Shown in pieces: positions 1-10,337 of a DNA stretch of 64,000 nt (positions are counted from its first letter, which is position 1; each line of letters opens with the position of its first letter). Source of the stretch: Flavobacterium panacagri (GTDB lineage: Bacteria; Bacteroidota; Bacteroidia; Flavobacteriales; Flavobacteriaceae). The DNA lies in assembly GCF_030378165.1 (NCBI RefSeq), contig NZ_CP119766.1, positions 3,596,001 to 3,660,000 of the forward strand, in the 5' to 3' direction. The translations under genes and the position numbers were made by a program. The notes under the pieces were generated by a model. The model was not told the origin of the DNA. It was given only the letters and a program-made list of their open reading frames with translations, and ran no database searches.

Positions 1-2810
1 AGACCAATCAGCATGACGAGTGCTACCTGTGCATAAATATTATTGTCTAAACCAACGGCAACTAATGCAAGATAGGAACCAAAAACTCCAACAGGAAGAC
101 TTAATAATACTGGGAAAGGAAGTAATAAACTTTCGTATTGTGCTGCAAGTAATAAGTAAACAAATAGTATACAAAGCGCAAAAATGTAAATCGTTTGGTT
201 ACCCGATAGAATCTCTTCGCGGGTCATACCGGACCATTCTACTTCAAAACGGCTTGGCAGTTTTTCTGCCGCAATTCTTTCTACGGCAGCAATAGCTTCT
301 CCGGAACTATAACCTTCGGCTGGTTCTCCGTTAATCATAGCCGACATGTACATGTTGTAACGTGTTAAAACTTCTGGGCCGTATACTCTTTCCAATTTGA
401 TAAAAGTAGAGAATGGAACCATTTCGCCTGCTTCATTTTTCAAATACATATCCAAAATACTTTCTGGATTTTTTCTAAACTGCGGACTTGCCTGAACCAT
501 TACTTTATACATTTGAGAGAAACGAATAAAGTTGGTCGCATAAAAAGATCCTAACATTGTCTGTAAGGTTGCCATAGCATTGTCTACAGAAATTCCTTTT
601 TTGGCTGCTAAATCATAATCAATATGAATTAAATACTGCGGAAAAGTAGCATCAAAACTGGTAAAAGAGTTCTGTATTTCTGGTGAAGCATTTAATTCTT
701 TAATGAAGTTTTTGGTCACTTCATCTGTATTTGTAATGCTTCCTCCAGATTTATCTAATAATCGAAGCTCAAAACCGCTTGTATTACCAAAACCTGGAAC
801 AGTTGGCGGTGCAAAAATTTCGATTTGAGCATCGGTAATTCCTTTTGTTTTTTCGCCAAGCTGGGCAATAAAATCGGTTACAGAAATATCACGATCACTC
901 CAGTCTTTTAAGTTGATCATTCCCATACCATATGATGCTCCGGCAATTTCGGTTACAATGCTGTATCCTGCAAGGGTCGTAACATTATCAACTCCTTTAA
1001 TTCCTTTTGCAATTTTGGTTACTTCGTCTAATACTTTTTCGGTACGTTCAACGGTTGCTCCTTGTGGCGTTGTGACACTCACATAGACCATTCCCTGATC
1101 TTCAGACGGAATAAATCCTGAAGGCAAAAACTTGCTTGTTCCCCAAGTTAGAAAACAAAAGAGTACTAATAATCCAATAGTTACAGCACCTCGATCAGCA
1201 AATTTTACCAAGACTTTAATGTATTTCGAAGTCACATTATCAAACCAATGATTGAATCTGTGAAAAAAGCGATCGATTAATGATTTCTTTTCTTTGTTTG
1301 GATCGTGTGCTTTCAGCATAATGGCACAAAGGGCAGGAGTAAGGGTAAGCGCGTTAACCCCTGAAATCACGATACTAATGGCCATTGTTAAAGAGAACTG
1401 CCTGTAGAAAACTCCAACTGGACCACTCAAAAACGCTACCGGAATAAATACCGCAGCCATGACAATGGTAATCGCAATTACAGCTCCGGTGATTTCTTTC
1501 ATAGCGCTGATAGTAGCATCCATAGGCGACATATGCTCTTCGGAGATTTTAACGTGAACGGCTTCGACGACGACAATGGCGTTATCCACCACAATTCCGA
1601 TGGAAAGTACTAAAGCAAAAAGTGTCAATAAGTTGATCGAGAATCCCATCATCGACATAAAAGTAAACGAACCAATAAGCGCAACAGGAACTGCTAATAC
1701 TGGAATTAATGTCGATCTCCAATCCTGCAGGAAGATGAAAACCACAAAGGCTACCAGAATAAATGCTTCAATTAATGTTCGGATTACTTCATGAATCGAA
1801 GCATCAAGAAAACGGGAAACGTCGTAAGCAATATTGAATTCCATTCCCGGAGGAAAAGAAGAATCTTTCAATTCAGCCATTTTTGCTTTTACGCTGGCAA
1901 TTACTTCAGAAGCGTTAGAACCCGGACGTTGTTTCAACATAATCGAAGCAGAAGGTTTTCCGTCGGTTTTAGAAACCATTCCGTAACTCATTGCACCAAA
2001 TTCGATGTTGGATATGTCTTTTAATCTTAAGATTGTTCCGTCTGGATTGGCTCTTAAAGCGATTTCTTCGTATTGTTTTGGCTGGAAGAATTTCCCGCCG
2101 TATTTAATTACATATTGCAGTTCATTATTCAATTGTCCTGAACCTTCACCGACTTTACCCGGCGCAGCAGAAATATTTTGTTTTTGAAGGGAATTAATTA
2201 CTTCGTTTGCTGAAATATTATAAGAAAGCATCTTTTGCGGATCCAGCCAGACACGCATCGAATATTCTTTTTGTCCCATGATTTCGGCACGACCGACACC
2301 ATCAATACGTTTTAATTCCTGCAGGATATTTATATCGGTAAAATTGAAGATAAACTGCTCGTCCTGAGTTTTGTCTGTACTTGTAATGTTCAAGTACATC
2401 AACATACTATTTACCTCTTTTTCGGTGGTAACTCCGGCACGAATTACCTCTTCTGGAAGTTCGTCCAGAATCGTGGTTACTCTGTTCTGAACGTTTACGG
2501 CAGCCAGATCGGGATCGGTTCCTACTTCAAAGAAAACCTGAATAAGTGTCAGACCATCGTTGGAAGTTACGGTTGACATATACGTCATTCCGGGAACACC
2601 ATTGATAGCTCTTTCTAATGGAAGTGCAACGGCATCTGCTGAAACTTCTGCGTTGGCACCTGTATATTTTGCTGTTACCGTAACAGACGGAGGTACAATG
2701 TCGGGGAATTGTGTTATGGGAAGCTGGAACAACGCCAGTAATCCCAAAAGTACTATCATTACCGAGATGATTAATGACAATATTTTTCTTTTGATAAATA
2801 ACTCTATCAT
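1..2810 (-). CDS. RND (HAE1-type) efflux permease, C-terminus cut by window edge
   Basis: Inner-membrane proton-driven permease of a tripartite drug-efflux pump. The frame is open from the ATG at 2810 to base 1, giving about 936 residues of a family usually near 1040-1060, so roughly the last 110 are outside. The N-terminus (MIELFIKRKILSLIIS) is the usual first transmembrane segment, followed by the porter-domain motif QFPDIVPPSVTV. The TM4 proton-relay motif reads VVDNAIVVVE (D409, N410), so the second Asp of the AcrB-type pair is Asn, a common variant. The adaptor gene ends 49 bp upstream, making an adaptor-permease operon; an outer-membrane channel gene is expected beyond base 1. Substrate cannot be told. 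Family certain. Confidence 0.95.
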   Translation of the reverse strand, partial: MIELFIKRKILSLIISVMIVLLGLLALFQLPITQFPDIVPPSVTVTAKYTGANAEVSADAVALPLERAINGVPGMTYMSTVTSNDGLTLIQVFFEVGTDPDLAAVNVQNRVTTILDELPEEVIRAGVTTEKEVNSMLMYLNITSTDKTQDEQFIFNFTDINILQELKRIDGVGRAEIMGQKEYSMRVWLDPQKMLSYNISANEVINSLQKQNISAAPGKVGEGSGQLNNELQYVIKYGGKFFQPKQYEEIALRANPDGTILRLKDISNIEFGAMSYGMVSKTDGKPSASIMLKQRPGSNASEVIASVKAKMAELKDSSFPPGMEFNIAYDVSRFLDASIHEVIRTLIEAFILVAFVVFIFLQDWRSTLIPVLAVPVALIGSFTFMSMMGFSINLLTLFALVLSIGIVVDNAIVVVEAVHVKISEEHMSPMDATISAMKEITGAVIAITIVMAAVFIPVAFLSGPVGVFYRQFSLTMAISIVISGVNALTLTPALCAIMLKAHDPNKEKKSLIDRFFHRFNHWFDNVTSKYIKVLVKFADRGAVTIGLLVLFCFLTWGTSKFLPSGFIPSEDQGMVYVSVTTPQGATVERTEKVLDEVTKIAKGIKGVDNVTTLAGYSIVTEIAGASYGMGMINLKDWSDRDISVTDFIAQLGEKTKGITDAQIEIFAPPTVPGFGNTSGFELRLLDKSGGSITNTDEVTKNFIKELNASPEIQNSFTSFDATFPQYLIHIDYDLAAKKGISVDNAMATLQTMLGSFYATNFIRFSQMYKVMVQASPQFRKNPESILDMYLKNEAGEMVPFSTFIKLERVYGPEVLTRYNMYMSAMINGEPAEGYSSGEAIAAVERIAAEKLPSRFEVEWSGMTREEILSGNQTIYIFALCILFVYLLLAAQYESLLLPFPVLLSLPVGVFGSYLALVAVGLDNNIYAQVALVMLIG

Positions 2811-2859
2811 TGGATTTTTTTTAGATAAATAATTAAATAACTGATATTAAGCCTAAAAC

Positions 2860-3951
2860 CTACATTTGTTTGATGTTGATTTTATCTCCGTCTCTTAATG
2901 ACTGCGTGCCTTCCTGAACGATAAGGTCATCGCTTTTTAGTCCATCGTTTAAGATGTACACATCATCAAGAGTACTTTCAATGCTTACATTAGTCATTTT
3001 AACTACTCCATCTTTTTGCACCAGAAATACATATTGTTTGTCCTGAATAGAAAAAACGGCTTTCTGCGGAATCAACACGACATTTTTCTTTGGTTCTGAA
3101 ATAATCAGTTTACCCGAAGTTCCGTGTTTGATAAACCCTTGCGGATTGTGAAATTTTGCTTTGTATTGAATAGAACCCGTTTGTCTGTCGATTTCTCCAT
3201 CGGCAGTTCTCAATTCTCCTTTTTGATCGTACACCATTCCGTTTGGCAATACGAGTTTAATATCGCCTTGTGTATGAAGGGTTTTGTCTTCCATCATTTG
3301 AAAATAGGTGTTTTCAGGAATGGAGAAATAGGCATAAACGTCGTCCAGCTGAGAAACCGTTGTTAGTAACGAACCGTTTTCTACCAAACTTCCTTCTTTA
3401 AACGGAATTCTGTCAACTGTACCATCAAAAGGTGCGCGGATAGTGGTAAAACTAATCTGCTGGTCGATGGCCTTTTTTTCTGCGGCTGCGTGAGCCAATT
3501 TAGCAGAAGCAGCTTCATGTTTTGCTTTAGATAATTCTAATTCTTTATCCGCAATTACTTTTTTGTTGAATAGCGTTTGAGCTTGTTCCAATTCTACCGT
3601 TGCAATTCTTAAATCAGCTTTTGCGCTTTTAAAAATGGCTTCGGCTTTTAGGAGTTGTATCTGAAGTTCGACATCGCTTATTTTGAATAAGATTTGTCCT
3701 TTTTTTACTTTTTGTCCTTCGCTTACGTACACCTTGTCTAGTAAGCCTGGAATTCTCACATGTATTTCTACATTATTTTTAGCATGTACATCGGCAACAA
3801 ACTTGCTCGAAACTACAGTGTCTTTTAGGGTAACTTTGTAAACAGGAAGTGTTTTGATATTGTCTGAATTCTTTTTTGATTTATCGCCGCACGAGACCAA
3901 AACGAACAGGGATAAAGAAAACAACAGGAATGTATTTTTATAGATATTCAT
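2860..3951 (-). CDS. RND efflux periplasmic adaptor (membrane fusion protein), lipoprotein
   Basis: Periplasmic adaptor linking the RND permease to an outer-membrane channel. 363 residues, a normal family length. A lipoprotein signal (LSLFVLVSCGDKSKK) suggests lipid anchoring. After it come the biotinyl-lipoyl-like segment (VHVRIPGLLDKVYVSEGQ region, about 60-95), an alpha-helical hairpin rich in Ala/Lys/Glu (about 95-160), the second lipoyl half (TTIRAPFDGTVDRIPFKEGS) and beta-barrel and membrane-proximal domains ending SLRDGDKINIKQM. It is the first gene of the pump operon on this strand. A small secreted protein and an XRE regulator lie upstream. Confidence 0.95.
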   Translation of the reverse strand: MNIYKNTFLLFSLSLFVLVSCGDKSKKNSDNIKTLPVYKVTLKDTVVSSKFVADVHAKNNVEIHVRIPGLLDKVYVSEGQKVKKGQILFKISDVELQIQLLKAEAIFKSAKADLRIATVELEQAQTLFNKKVIADKELELSKAKHEAASAKLAHAAAEKKAIDQQISFTTIRAPFDGTVDRIPFKEGSLVENGSLLTTVSQLDDVYAYFSIPENTYFQMMEDKTLHTQGDIKLVLPNGMVYDQKGELRTADGEIDRQTGSIQYKAKFHNPQGFIKHGTSGKLIISEPKKNVVLIPQKAVFSIQDKQYVFLVQKDGVVKMTNVSIESTLDDVYILNDGLKSDDLIVQEGTQSLRDGDKINIKQM

Positions 3952-4176
3952 AATTAGATTTGTAAAATTTAGATAAAATTGGTGTTCTTCCGTGCTTATT
4001 TACAGGAAGTTTGAATGATTTTGGATAAATAAACAGAAATGTTTTTGGTTGCTTTTCTGTTTCTTGAAGCACCGTTTTTAAGAAATGTTTTTATAGCCGA
4101 ATACCTCATTTAGGCAAACGAAAGATTGGTTCAGAATGATTTTCTGAAAATATAAAAACACTAAAGAAATTACAAT

Positions 4177-4536
4177 CTAGAATAATTGATACAAGTGGAG
4201 ATGAGTGTGTCTTTCAATCTGGTATATCGAAGCAATACCATAAATTAAGCTCTTCTTGTAAAGCTTGAAGTTAATTAAATTACTAAAATAAGGAGCTTTG
4301 ATTGTGCTTTGTTCCTCATTAGTCGCTCTGCCTTTAATCTTCTTTTTAGCGATACAATGAAGATCAATAGTTTTGGAGGTCGAAAAATCGGAAGAAAAGT
4401 GCAGTACATCGTCAGCTTCCACACTATCCAGCGTAATACAAGGATTCAGTTCAATAGGCAACGTATACGTTTCGGTGCCTCTAAAAAAAGAAAGCAGCGA
4501 TAGTAAAACGATATATATGAACTTACTAGGTTTCAT
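4177..4536 (-). CDS. small secreted protein of unknown function
   Basis: 119 residues. The N-terminus (MKPSKFIYIVLLSLLSFFRG) looks like a signal peptide, so the product is probably exported. The remainder has two cysteines (in NPCITL and LHCIAK) and a His-rich end (RHTHLHLYQLF) but no motif I recognise. It is co-oriented with the downstream pump genes (225-bp gap) and with the upstream XRE regulator. Overlapping plus-strand frames are shorter and lack coding character. The gene may be real but taxonomically restricted; no function is assigned. Confidence 0.45.
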   Translation of the reverse strand: MKPSKFIYIVLLSLLSFFRGTETYTLPIELNPCITLDSVEADDVLHFSSDFSTSKTIDLHCIAKKKIKGRATNEEQSTIKAPYFSNLINFKLYKKSLIYGIASIYQIERHTHLHLYQLF

Positions 4537-4772
4537 TTATAGCAAAATAGTAATTAATTTTTGTTGCTGAAAATTTCGACTTTAAGTCGCGTATAGTGCG
4601 TCAAATATACTATTTTGAAAAGTAAGGATTCTTAAAATTTTCTAAAAACCGTTTAAAATTAAAGGTTTGATAATAATCGAAGTTGATTTTTAGGGTTTTG
4701 ATTTTTTAGGGGTAGGTATAATTGGACTTTGTAAATAGAGATTTGCTATTTTATAAAAATCTATTGTCCGTT

Positions 4773-5084
4773 TTATTTGGTATCGTTTAATTTCTTCTTG
4801 TATTCGTTTGATATTCTGCTTAATTCTTCTAAAATTTTTTCAGTTGAAATATCAATATTAAAGTTGTCCAGAATTTTTACTGGATCCTGCTTCTCCTGGA
4901 AATAAACAAAATCTTTATTAAAAAAAGCACAGACTTTCCCCATAAGATGGAAATCAATTTTTTTGGCTTTTCCATTTTCAATCTTGGACAACTCACTTTG
5001 CGAAATGTCTAATTGTATAGCCAATTGTTCCTGCGTTAAATTTCTTGACTCTCTTAATTTCTTGATTTTAAACCCGATATCCAT
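4773..5084 (-). CDS. XRE-family helix-turn-helix regulator
   Basis: 103-residue cytoplasmic DNA-binding protein. Residues about 5-60 form a Cro/C1-type HTH: IKKLRESRNLTQEQLAIQLD and then ISQSELSKIENGKAKKIDFH, where helix 3 carries the SQSELSKIENG recognition signature. The remaining 40 residues are charged and helical with no ligand domain. It stands alone between the efflux locus and the divergent RHS locus. It could control the pump genes downstream on the same strand, but no operator was identified. Confidence 0.85.
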   Translation of the reverse strand: MDIGFKIKKLRESRNLTQEQLAIQLDISQSELSKIENGKAKKIDFHLMGKVCAFFNKDFVYFQEKQDPVKILDNFNIDISTEKILEELSRISNEYKKKLNDTK

Positions 5085-5235
5085 GCGTGAAATAGTTTTT
5101 AAGGCGATTAGTTAAAAACGAATATATAATATTTTGTTTTAATTAACAATATTTAACTTATATAAATATGTTTGGTTAATTTAAAAATGAAAGATTTTTA
5201 CTGGTATTTTCTATTGCTTAAAAAAACATCTAGTT

Positions 5236-6894
5236 ATGAAAAAACTGTACTTCTTATTTCTTATGAGTATTTCGGTTAGTTATTCCCAAGACATTCTATG
5301 GGAGAAATCTTATGGAGGAATTCACTCCGATTATCTTTTTGATGCACAGCCTACAGCCGATTACGGTTTTATTCTGGCAGGAAGTTCACTCTCTAACAAA
5401 ACGGGGAATAAAACCGATGATAATAGCGGGGATTTAGATTATTGGATTTGGAAAATGACCGAAAAAGGGGAGCTGGACTGGCAGAAAAGTTTTGGAGGTT
5501 CAGGTTTTGATTTGCTCCAAAGTATAAGAAATACTAGAGACGGTGGCTTTATTCTAGCAGGAAGTTCCAGTTCTGGAAAAAACTTTCAAAAGAAAGAAAA
5601 TTGCAAAGGACTTACTGATTTTTGGGTAATAAAATTAGATGCTACGGGTCAAGAACAATGGCAGAGAACAATTGGAGGAGAGGGACAAGACGACTTGGTA
5701 TGCGCTTTCCAAACGAGAGATGGAGGTTTTATACTGGGAGGATCTTCGAGTTCTAATCCTGTTTCGGAGGCCAATATTAGAATTGAGGGAAAAACTTCTG
5801 AAATCCCAAAGACAGATTTATTTAGCAAATCTGAAGAATGTCGAGGCAATCTTGATTACTGGATACTAAAACTAGATAAACAAGGAGCAATTGAATGGCA
5901 GAAAACCTATGGAGGAAAATATACTGACATTCTAAGAAGCATGGAACAAACTTCTGATAACGGTTATATACTAGTAGGTTACTCTAATTCTCCAGTATCG
6001 GGAGATAAGACAGAACACAACAATGGATCTGGCGATTATTGGATTTTAAAACTAGATGATCAAGGCAAAATTCAATGGCAGAAATCGTATGGGGCAGATG
6101 GAGACGACCAGCCTTATGTTATTCATCAAACAATGGACGGCGGTTTTGTTGTAGGAGGAAATTCTAATAGTAAGAATCCTTTAACTCCATTGGGAGGTAT
6201 TGTGAGTAAAGGAACGGATTTCTGGGTTTTAAAACTAGATTCAGAGAGAGGAGTAGTTTGGAGCAAAACCTACGATTTTGGAGATGTAGACATTTTAACT
6301 TCACTGGTAGAGAACAAAGATCAAACCTATCTAATTGGCGGCTATGCCAAGACAGAGCATAAACAATCCTTAATTGGAAATGCATTGAAGAAAGTTGCAG
6401 TTGGAAAAGATAAAGACGGAATCAACGATTATATAGCAATGAAAATTGATGAAAAAGGAGAAGTAATCTGGAATAAAACCGTAGGAAGTGCAGGAGATGA
6501 TATTTTAAGAAAGTTAATAGAAACTCGTGATGGCGGTTATTTGATGGCTGGAACTTCAGATTCTGGAGCTTCTAAAGATAAAAAGTCAAATATTGGCGGA
6601 AATGATTTTTGGGTTGTGAAACTAAAAGACAAAGCAAAAGTAGAAAAAGTTAAGGCAAGTATTGAAGCAATTCCTAATCCTGCAGTAACCTATACCAATG
6701 TCATCGTTGGTTATGATTTTAAAGAAGGGACTGCCTCTGTTATAGATATGCTGGGAAGGACATTACAGCGATTCAGTATTAAAAGCCGCACAGTTCCTGT
6801 AGATATGAGCCGTTATGCAGAAGGAGTTTACATCGTAAAAATTCAGACAGATGTGAAAACGGAATCGGTTAAGGTTATTAAAGCGTTTAGGTAA
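5236..6894 (+). CDS. secreted repeat protein with T9SS type A C-terminal sorting domain
   Basis: 552 residues. Signal peptide MKKLYFLFLMSISVSYSQ. The body holds about seven repeats built on W-K-x-(Y/F)-GG, D, a T-x-D-G-G-(F/Y)-(I/L)-L-x-G motif and a D-Y/F-W-I/V-x-K-L-D motif, probably beta-propeller or beta-solenoid blades. The last ~75 residues (from IPNPAVTYTNVIVGYDF to VKVIKAFR) match a Por/T9SS type A sorting domain, so export through the type IX system to the surface or medium is expected. It starts 19 bp before the first RHS gene and is likely co-transcribed with it. No catalytic residues were seen; adhesion or scaffolding is a guess. Confidence 0.9.
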   Translation: MKKLYFLFLMSISVSYSQDILWEKSYGGIHSDYLFDAQPTADYGFILAGSSLSNKTGNKTDDNSGDLDYWIWKMTEKGELDWQKSFGGSGFDLLQSIRNTRDGGFILAGSSSSGKNFQKKENCKGLTDFWVIKLDATGQEQWQRTIGGEGQDDLVCAFQTRDGGFILGGSSSSNPVSEANIRIEGKTSEIPKTDLFSKSEECRGNLDYWILKLDKQGAIEWQKTYGGKYTDILRSMEQTSDNGYILVGYSNSPVSGDKTEHNNGSGDYWILKLDDQGKIQWQKSYGADGDDQPYVIHQTMDGGFVVGGNSNSKNPLTPLGGIVSKGTDFWVLKLDSERGVVWSKTYDFGDVDILTSLVENKDQTYLIGGYAKTEHKQSLIGNALKKVAVGKDKDGINDYIAMKIDEKGEVIWNKTVGSAGDDILRKLIETRDGGYLMAGTSDSGASKDKKSNIGGNDFWVVKLKDKAKVEKVKASIEAIPNPAVTYTNVIVGYDFKEGTASVIDMLGRTLQRFSIKSRTVPVDMSRYAEGVYIVKIQTDVKTESVKVIKAFR

Positions 6895-6913
6895 TTCAAA
6901 TTTTTCTAATATT

Positions 6914-9900
6914 ATGTTTAAAGTTTTCTCCCGTAAGTTTTTTGTAATAGCAGTGGCTATGTCAAATATAGTTTGTGGTCAAATAACAAAAGACATTCCT
7001 AACTATTTTCCAGTAAGTCCTAATGCCGCTTCGTTTGCTAAGCAAGGCTTATTTCCTGTAGATTATTCAACGGGAAAAATTAGGATCAGTATTCCTCTTT
7101 ATACTATTAAAACTAAAGAGTTAACTGTACCTATTGATATGAATTATAATAGTGCTGGAATTCAGCTGGATGAGCTAGCCTCATGGGTTGGTCTCGGATG
7201 GAATCTTAACGCTGGTGGAACTGTCGTTAGAAATGTAAAAGGAATTCCTGATACAGGAAACGCTGTTGCTGATATAGTTAATTTACCTTTTACGGCAGTA
7301 GGTTATGACACTTTGTTTTATCAATGTAACCCATATTGGGCAGGAAAAGCATATGATACTGCATATGATGAATTTATAGTTAATGCCCCGGGCTTATCGG
7401 GCACTTTTTACTTTGTTAATAATCAGGCTGTATTTAAGGACTTACAAAATACCGTAGTTAGAACCTCCTCTGTTAGTAATAAATTATTAGTTAACACATT
7501 AACTTTAGAAGTCATTAAAGATGATGGAACTACATATCGCTTTGGGCAAAGTCTAGATGGATATAATGCAAATGAAATTATACATAACGACACAAATACA
7601 AGTAAACCTGACTATATATCTTCTTGGTTCCTAACTGAAATTATACCGGCAAATAGTAAAAGTACAAATGATATTATATATTTTAAATATAAATTTCTTG
7701 ACAATACAACAGATTATGCAATAATAGTAGGGGAGCAATTAATAGATAATAATATTTCAGTTAATCATGCTCCTGCATTAAGATCAATTGTACCAGATAT
7801 AACTCGTTCAAATAAACAATTTTTAAAATCAATCAATTTTAATAATGGAATAGTTGAATTTTCATCTATACAGGATAGATTAGATTTAATAGAAGATTAT
7901 AAATTAAGTAAAATAAGTATCTTTTCTTTAAAAGGAACTGTTAAAACTCTTATACAAGAATATGACTTTGTTTATGATTACTATTCAAGATCCGGAGGAT
8001 TTATTACAGGTTATAATATACCATCAAGTTATTACAGTGATAAAAATATCAAAAGCAGAACGAAATCATTAAAGTTAACTCAAATTGCCAATAACCTGTT
8101 AGGTGTAAGTCATAAGTTTGAATACGAAAATACTCAATTGCCTGAACGAGGCACTACTAAAAAAGATTATTGGGGGTATATTAATGGAAATACAGGTAAT
8201 CTTTCGCCGCCTACTGTCATTCAAAGAGAATCGGAATGGGTGCCACAGCGTGTTACTTACAATGTTGGAAATGGTATAAGAACAGCCGATGAAAATTTAA
8301 TGAAATCTGGAATTCTACAAAAAATAATTTATCCAGAAGGCGGCTATACTATTTTCGAATATGAAGCCAATAGATTTATCGAAAATGTAACTACACAAAC
8401 AATTGTTTCAAAAAGTGCTTCGGTTATTGCTTATGGAAGTGGCTGTAATTCAAATTATGGGCCTAACATAAAAAGCACAGCATTTACTCCTGTGAATTAT
8501 GTTTCTGGAAGTGGTAAATTAAATATATCGTTTATGTCTGCTACCCAAGAATCAGGAGGAACAACAAATGTAAAATATGATATTGAAATGTGGCAGAGAC
8601 CATTACCATTTACAGCAGGTGGTTCATTTGAATATTCAAGAGAATTTGGAAATTTAACTCACACATTATATGCAGCAGAATATCGATCTGGTAAAATTGG
8701 TGCCTATGGGTGTCCATTAACCACGATTACAGCATCATGGAAAGAAAACTCAGGAAGTACAACTACTCCAACTACAAAATTTATTGGAGGTTTGAGAATT
8801 CGATCAATTAAAAATTATGATAACAAAAATATTTCTATCCCTTCATTTACGAAATCATTTCAATATGAAGATCCTAATGTAATTGTGAAAGAGGGTAATG
8901 GTAGTTTTGTAAGAGGAGTTTTTGCTATAAATACCAATTCGGATGTTTTACCAATCTTTTCAACTTCTGCGGTATTTGATAATAATACTGGAGGCTCTCC
9001 TTCGATAACCTATGGAAAAGTAACAGAGTTCGATTCTAATGCAAACAATAGTGCAAATAATGGAAAAACAGAATATTTTTTTCAAAATGTTCCACTGGCA
9101 CGTATATTTGATATTAGCGCAACAAGTCTCCCAACTGTTTACAAAAGCCCTAGTTTTAATCCAATCATATGGGGAGGAGCTGGAGCAAATATATCACTTC
9201 CATTAAACTTTTTAACAGAATTTGCATTCTATAAAAATGATCAGTGGAATCGAGGATCATTGTTGAGGACTAATATTTATAAATCTGGAACAACTCCAAA
9301 TACTTATAAAATAATCCGCAGTATTGTTAATCAATATACAATATTGAAGCAATCAGCCTTACCTTACAACATCGTATTTAATAATTTCCCTTCTCAAATA
9401 AATCCAGGAGACGAACCTAGCTCATTTTATATTCCTTATAATCAAAGTGGTGATTTTCACTCGGGTATGTTTTATTATGCTGTTGGACAGACTTCTCAAG
9501 GAAAAAAAGAAATTACTAAATCAATTGAGACAGATTACGATGATAATGAAAACCCAGTGAACCAAAGAATAACAACTTATAATTATGAAAATCCGCTTCA
9601 TTATCAAGTTACGAAAACTGAAAGCACTAATAGTAAATCAGAAACATTAAGAACACAGCTAAGTTACCCTCAGGATCTAGTTTCTACAGGACAAACAGCA
9701 GAAATGCAAGATTTAATAAATCAAAATAGAATTGACAAACCAATAAAAACAGAAACTTTTGTCAATGGTGTACAAACATCAGAAACAATTATTAAATATG
9801 AACAGAGTAATGCTACGGGAAACTTATTATTACCAAAAGAAATTCACTCTTCAAAAGGATTAATTGAGACATTTCCTTTTAGTAATTCAAATAGGAAATT

Positions 9901-10330
9901 AAACTTTAATTTATATGATACCGATGTTATCAATGGAAGTACATCTGGAAACGGGAACGTTTTGGAGTATTCTCTTGAAAGTGGCGCTCCAGTTTCAATT
10001 ATCTGGGGTTACAACAAAACGCAGCCAATAGCTAAAATTGAAAATGCATCTTACAGTGACGTTTCAGGTTATGTTTCCAACCTTCAGACCCTTTCTGACA
10101 CTGGAACTGAAGCAAGTTTAATCACAGCATTAAACAATTTAAGAACTGCACTTCCAAATGCTATGGTAACTACTTATACCTACATACCATTAGTAGGAGT
10201 AAGCACTATTACCGACCCTAAAGGAGATATTATAACTTACCAATATGACACTATTGGAAGGCTCGAACTTGTAAAAGACAAAAACGGAAATATCCTTTCA
10301 GAAAACCAATACCATTATCAAACCAACTAA
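6914..10330 (+). CDS. large exported RHS/YD-repeat protein, N-terminal partner of the RHS pair
   Basis: 1138 residues with a signal peptide (FVIAVAMSNIVCG). The first ~100 mature residues (PNAASFAKQGLFPVDYSTGK, then ISIPLYTIKTKELTVPIDMN and ASWVGLGWNLNAGG) are the SpvB/TcdB-like start common in Bacteroidota RHS loci. The C-terminus ends in YD-repeat text (DIITYQYDTIGRLELVKDKN). It has no RHS core hyper-conserved box and no toxin tip. The next gene follows after 7 bp and carries those. The two proteins therefore probably build one RHS shell in two pieces. The role in assembling the shell is inferred from family architecture. Confidence 0.85.
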   Translation: MFKVFSRKFFVIAVAMSNIVCGQITKDIPNYFPVSPNAASFAKQGLFPVDYSTGKIRISIPLYTIKTKELTVPIDMNYNSAGIQLDELASWVGLGWNLNAGGTVVRNVKGIPDTGNAVADIVNLPFTAVGYDTLFYQCNPYWAGKAYDTAYDEFIVNAPGLSGTFYFVNNQAVFKDLQNTVVRTSSVSNKLLVNTLTLEVIKDDGTTYRFGQSLDGYNANEIIHNDTNTSKPDYISSWFLTEIIPANSKSTNDIIYFKYKFLDNTTDYAIIVGEQLIDNNISVNHAPALRSIVPDITRSNKQFLKSINFNNGIVEFSSIQDRLDLIEDYKLSKISIFSLKGTVKTLIQEYDFVYDYYSRSGGFITGYNIPSSYYSDKNIKSRTKSLKLTQIANNLLGVSHKFEYENTQLPERGTTKKDYWGYINGNTGNLSPPTVIQRESEWVPQRVTYNVGNGIRTADENLMKSGILQKIIYPEGGYTIFEYEANRFIENVTTQTIVSKSASVIAYGSGCNSNYGPNIKSTAFTPVNYVSGSGKLNISFMSATQESGGTTNVKYDIEMWQRPLPFTAGGSFEYSREFGNLTHTLYAAEYRSGKIGAYGCPLTTITASWKENSGSTTTPTTKFIGGLRIRSIKNYDNKNISIPSFTKSFQYEDPNVIVKEGNGSFVRGVFAINTNSDVLPIFSTSAVFDNNTGGSPSITYGKVTEFDSNANNSANNGKTEYFFQNVPLARIFDISATSLPTVYKSPSFNPIIWGGAGANISLPLNFLTEFAFYKNDQWNRGSLLRTNIYKSGTTPNTYKIIRSIVNQYTILKQSALPYNIVFNNFPSQINPGDEPSSFYIPYNQSGDFHSGMFYYAVGQTSQGKKEITKSIETDYDDNENPVNQRITTYNYENPLHYQVTKTESTNSKSETLRTQLSYPQDLVSTGQTAEMQDLINQNRIDKPIKTETFVNGVQTSETIIKYEQSNATGNLLLPKEIHSSKGLIETFPFSNSNRKLNFNLYDTDVINGSTSGNGNVLEYSLESGAPVSIIWGYNKTQPIAKIENASYSDVSGYVSNLQTLSDTGTEASLITALNNLRTALPNAMVTTYTYIPLVGVSTITDPKGDIITYQYDTIGRLELVKDKNGNILSENQYHYQTN

Positions 10331-10337
10331 TACCAAA

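Noticed and set aside
1576..2832. Several plus-strand open frames inside the left-edge RND permease
   Set aside because: They are opposite-strand shadows of a protein with clear RND motifs throughout.
4309..4570. Two plus-strand frames opposite the small secreted protein
   Set aside because: Short, mutually overlapping, no signal or domain; the minus frame has a signal peptide.
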